Source: Nocardia farcinica
GTDB lineage: Bacteria; Actinomycetota; Actinomycetes; Mycobacteriales; Mycobacteriaceae
Length of the DNA: 64,000 bases
Direction: 5' to 3'
Assembly: GCF_001182745.1 (NCBI RefSeq)
Contig: NZ_LN868938.1
Location: forward strand, 1,612,001-1,676,000
A program made the translations under genes and the position numbers. Below are positions 61,788 to 64,000 of the stretch, piece after piece. Under the pieces are notes generated by a model. That model did no database searches, was not told where the DNA came from, and saw nothing but the letters and a program-made list of their open reading frames with translations. Numbering within the stretch: the stretch's first letter is position 1; every line of letters begins with the position of its first letter.

Positions 61788-63014
61788 GTGTCCGCGCCGT
61801 CCCTTTCGCACGACTTCGACTTCACCGACCCCGACCTGCTCGCCACCCGGTTGCCCGTGGCGGAATGGGCCGAGCTGCGCCGCACCGCTCCGGTGTGGTG
61901 GGTCGACCAGCCCGACGGCACCAGCGGGTTCGACGACGGCGGGTACTGGGTGGTGAGCAAGCTCTCCGACATCAAGGAGATCTCCAAGACGCCCGAGATC
62001 TGGTCGAACCACGAGAACACCGCGGTCATCCGCTTCAACGCCGACATCACCCGCGAGGAGATCGACATCCAGCGCGCCATGCTGGTGAACACCGATCCGC
62101 CCGCGCACGACAAGCTGCGCCGCATCATCTCCCGCGGCTTCACCCCGCGCGCGGTGCAGTCGCTGCGCGACGCCCTGCACGAGCGAGCCGAGCGGATCGT
62201 GCACGAGGCCAAGAAGACCGGCGGCGGTGACTTCGTGCAGCAGGTGGCCTGTGAGCTGCCGTTGCAGGCGATCGCCGAACTGCTCGGCGTGCCGCAGGCC
62301 GACCGCGGCAAGCTCTTCGACTGGTCGAACCAGATGATGGGCTACGACGATCCCGATTTCGACGGCAACCACAAGGTCGCCACCGCCGAGATCATGGGGT
62401 ACTCCTGGAACCTGGCCGAGGAGCGGCGCAAGTGCCCGGCCGACGACATCGTCAGCCAGCTGGTCACCGCCGACATCGAGGGCGAGTCGCTGGGGTCGGA
62501 CGAGTTCGCCTGGTTCGTCATCCTGCTGGCCGTGGCGGGCAACGAGACCACCCGCAACGCCACCACCCACGGCATGAAGGCCTTCGTCGACTTCCCCGAG
62601 CAGTGGGAGCTGTACAAGGCCGAGCGCCCGCGCACCGCGCCCGACGAGATCGTGCGCTGGGCCACGCCGGTGGTCGCCTTCCAGCGCACCGCCCTGCAGG
62701 ACACCGAACTCGGCGGACAGGCGATCAAGAAGGGCCAGCGGGTCGGCTTGTTCTACGCGTCGGCCAACTTCGACGAAGACCACTTCACCGACCCGTACAC
62801 CTTCGACATCACCCGCAACCCGAACCCGCACGTCGGCTTCGGCGGCACCGGCACGCACTACTGCGTCGGCGCGAATCTGGCCCGGTTGCAGCTGGACCTG
62901 ATCTTCAACGCGATCGCCGACGTGATGCCGAACCTGCGCCAGGTGAGCGAACCGGTGCGGCTGCGCTCGGGGTGGCTCAACGGCATCAAGAGCTGGCAGG
63001 TCGCCTACCAGTGA
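61788..63014 (+). CDS. Cytochrome P450, CYP125-like steroid 26-hydroxylase
   Basis: 408 residues. I-helix AGNETT (250-255), ExxR E287-R290, haem-ligand C359 in FGGTGTHYCVGANLAR. Long stretches (FDFTDP, RLPVAEWAELR, NTDPPAH, LPLQAIAELLGVPQADRGKLFDWSN, RSGWLNGIK) are those of CYP125, which oxidises the cholesterol side chain at C26. GTG 61788 is chosen because AGGAGG lies 5 bases ahead; the frame stays open upstream to another GTG in the inverted repeat. No ferredoxin gene adjoins. No clear KstR box; a TetR gene follows directly. Confidence 0.93.
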   Translation: MSAPSLSHDFDFTDPDLLATRLPVAEWAELRRTAPVWWVDQPDGTSGFDDGGYWVVSKLSDIKEISKTPEIWSNHENTAVIRFNADITREEIDIQRAMLVNTDPPAHDKLRRIISRGFTPRAVQSLRDALHERAERIVHEAKKTGGGDFVQQVACELPLQAIAELLGVPQADRGKLFDWSNQMMGYDDPDFDGNHKVATAEIMGYSWNLAEERRKCPADDIVSQLVTADIEGESLGSDEFAWFVILLAVAGNETTRNATTHGMKAFVDFPEQWELYKAERPRTAPDEIVRWATPVVAFQRTALQDTELGGQAIKKGQRVGLFYASANFDEDHFTDPYTFDITRNPNPHVGFGGTGTHYCVGANLARLQLDLIFNAIADVMPNLRQVSEPVRLRSGWLNGIKSWQVAYQ

Positions 63015-63021
63015 GCCGATC

Positions 63022-63732
63022 GTGACCGGGCGGCGCGGCCGGGTGCCCGCGGTGGCCGCCGCCGACATCCGGCGCGCGGCCAGGGCGCTGCTGGTGGCGC
63101 AGGGGCCGGAGGCGATGACGCTGCGGGCGATCGCCCGCGACCTCGGCGTCACCGCCCCCGCCCTCTACCGGCACTACGCCTCGCACGAGGAGCTCGCCGA
63201 CGCGCTGCGCGCGGACATCTGCCTCGACCTCGCCGACGAGCTGGCCGTCGAGGCGGCGGCGGCGACCGAGGACGGCCTGCTGCAACTGATCGCGATCTGC
63301 CGCGGTTTCCGGCGCTGGGCACTGGCGCACGCGCACGAGTTCACCCTGGTGTTCGCCTCGCCGAACCGGGTGCACACCGCGGGTCTGCGCCGGTTCGAGG
63401 AACCGTTCGGCCGGGTGTTCCTCGCCGCGGCGGGACGCCTGCTGACCACCTACGAGCTGGCGCTGCCGCCGACCGACACCATTCCGCCCGCGTTGCGCGC
63501 GGACCTGATCGGCTACCAGAACGACCTGCTGGCCATGCTCGCCGAAGCCGGTCAGAAGTTCCCGGCCGAGAAGCTGGATCTGGGCGTGACCTACCTGATG
63601 ATCACGCTGTGGGCGCGGCTGTACGGGCACGTCACCCTCGAGGTGTTCGGCAACTACCCGCTGCCGGTCCGCGACCCCGAAGCGCTGTTCGACACGGTGC
63701 TGGCGGAGCTGGCCCGCGGCATCGGCGTATGA
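63022..63732 (+). CDS. TetR-family regulator downstream of the P450 gene
   Basis: 236 residues. Helix-turn-helix MTLRAIARDLGVTAPALYRHYASHEELADAL (about 33-63), then a C-terminal domain with the WHG-type layout (FRRWALAHAHEFTLVFASPNR). It begins 8 bases after the P450 stop, so the two genes form an operon and it likely controls it by binding the inverted repeat before the P450 gene. Confidence 0.9.
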   Translation: MTGRRGRVPAVAAADIRRAARALLVAQGPEAMTLRAIARDLGVTAPALYRHYASHEELADALRADICLDLADELAVEAAAATEDGLLQLIAICRGFRRWALAHAHEFTLVFASPNRVHTAGLRRFEEPFGRVFLAAAGRLLTTYELALPPTDTIPPALRADLIGYQNDLLAMLAEAGQKFPAEKLDLGVTYLMITLWARLYGHVTLEVFGNYPLPVRDPEALFDTVLAELARGIGV

Positions 63733-63754
63733 CCGGGCGATCGGCACCGGGCGC

Positions 63755-64000
63755 TCAGCGATCGAACGAGGCGACCCCGACCGGACCGACCCCGATGCAC
63801 AGGCCGAGCCCCGGTGTGAAGGCGCCGACCCGCAACGCGGTGCCGCCGCCGATCACCCGCACGTAGACGGTGTGCACCCCGGCGCGCACCGGGACCACGA
63901 CCGGCTCGCCGTCGCCGAGGGCGACGGTGATGCGGCCGTCGCGGTCGGCGAGGTAGTTGAGCTGGGCGGTCCACTTGTTCTCGATCATCGGACCGTCCAG
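63755..64000 (-). CDS. C-terminal part of an unrecognised protein (start outside the window)
   Basis: At least 82 codons are open from the right edge to the TGA at 63757-63755. The residues are beta-rich and hydrophobic at the end (TAQLNYLADRDGRITVALGDGEPVVVPVRAGVHTVYVRVIGGG). There is an ATG at 63988 but the frame stays open past it to the edge, so the true start is probably beyond. No family recognised. Confidence 0.55.
   Translation of the reverse strand: MDGPMIENKWTAQLNYLADRDGRITVALGDGEPVVVPVRAGVHTVYVRVIGGGTALRVGAFTPGLGLCIGVGPVGVASFDR

Overview
The window reads as chromosomal DNA of a high-GC actinomycete of the order Mycobacteriales, most likely Nocardia (or a close Rhodococcus-like relative). 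The reasons are roughly 70% GC, many GTG/TTG starts, frequent leaderless starts with a TANNNT -10 box about 7 nt upstream, a WhiB protein, an LGFP-repeat protein, a CYP125-type P450, and a gene block in the same order as the M. tuberculosis Rv1832-Rv1822 region. No insertion sequence, prophage, CRISPR array, tRNA or rRNA was seen. The genus is inferred from protein resemblance, not from a marker gene.

Layout. 1-3.0 kb: end of a probable acyl-CoA dehydrogenase, an HNH protein, a WhiB protein and a large membrane-anchored VWA protein. 3.0-6.1 kb: an apparent streptogramin-resistance unit (virginiamycin B lyase homologue plus ABC-F protein, divergent from a TetR repressor). 6.0-13.2 kb: glycine-cleavage/GarA block, i.e. 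gcvP under a tandem glycine riboswitch, a ResR-like MerR, a bifunctional-nuclease family protein, a second MerR, garA, gcvH and a CDP-alcohol phosphatidyltransferase. 13.3-18.1 kb: a GMC oxidoreductase broken by a one-base frameshift, a DUF2252 protein, a NERD-like membrane protein and a PAP2 phosphatase. 18.2-25.4 kb: acyl-CoA oxidase divergent from a TetR/ABC efflux operon (Rv1219c-Rv1217c type), a ThrE-type exporter and a small YeaQ-like membrane protein. 25.5-36.2 kb: heme oxygenase, IclR, FadR, HAD, thioesterase, SDR and DinB genes.

36.2-43.1 kb: a minus-strand sulfotransferase/SDR/DUF1214 operon of the kind seen in steroid-catabolic loci, its divergent IclR regulator, then cysD-cysNC, which make PAPS. 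KstR-like palindromes lie upstream of these units and of a SnoaL-like gene at 27.4 kb. 43.1-46.1 kb: an arsenic-resistance cluster (arsR1, arsI, arsC, acr3, arsR2). 46.1-49.5 kb: a quinone oxidoreductase with a divergent one-cysteine HxlR regulator, then a FadE5-like acyl-CoA dehydrogenase.

49.7-56.4 kb holds the most unusual unit: one tightly overlapping operon of a GntR/UTRA regulator, an AprB-like two-cluster ferredoxin, a sulfonate-type binding lipoprotein fused to a NosL-like domain, an ABC permease, an ABC ATPase, and an AprA/fumarate-reductase-type flavoprotein fused to a HEAT-repeat tail. It looks like a dedicated uptake-plus-redox system of unassigned function and is the best candidate here for an undescribed system. 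56.4-64.0 kb: small membrane proteins, an LGFP secreted protein, a manganese-type ABC transporter, a STAS protein, a CYP125-like P450 with a TetR regulator, and the end of an unrecognised gene.
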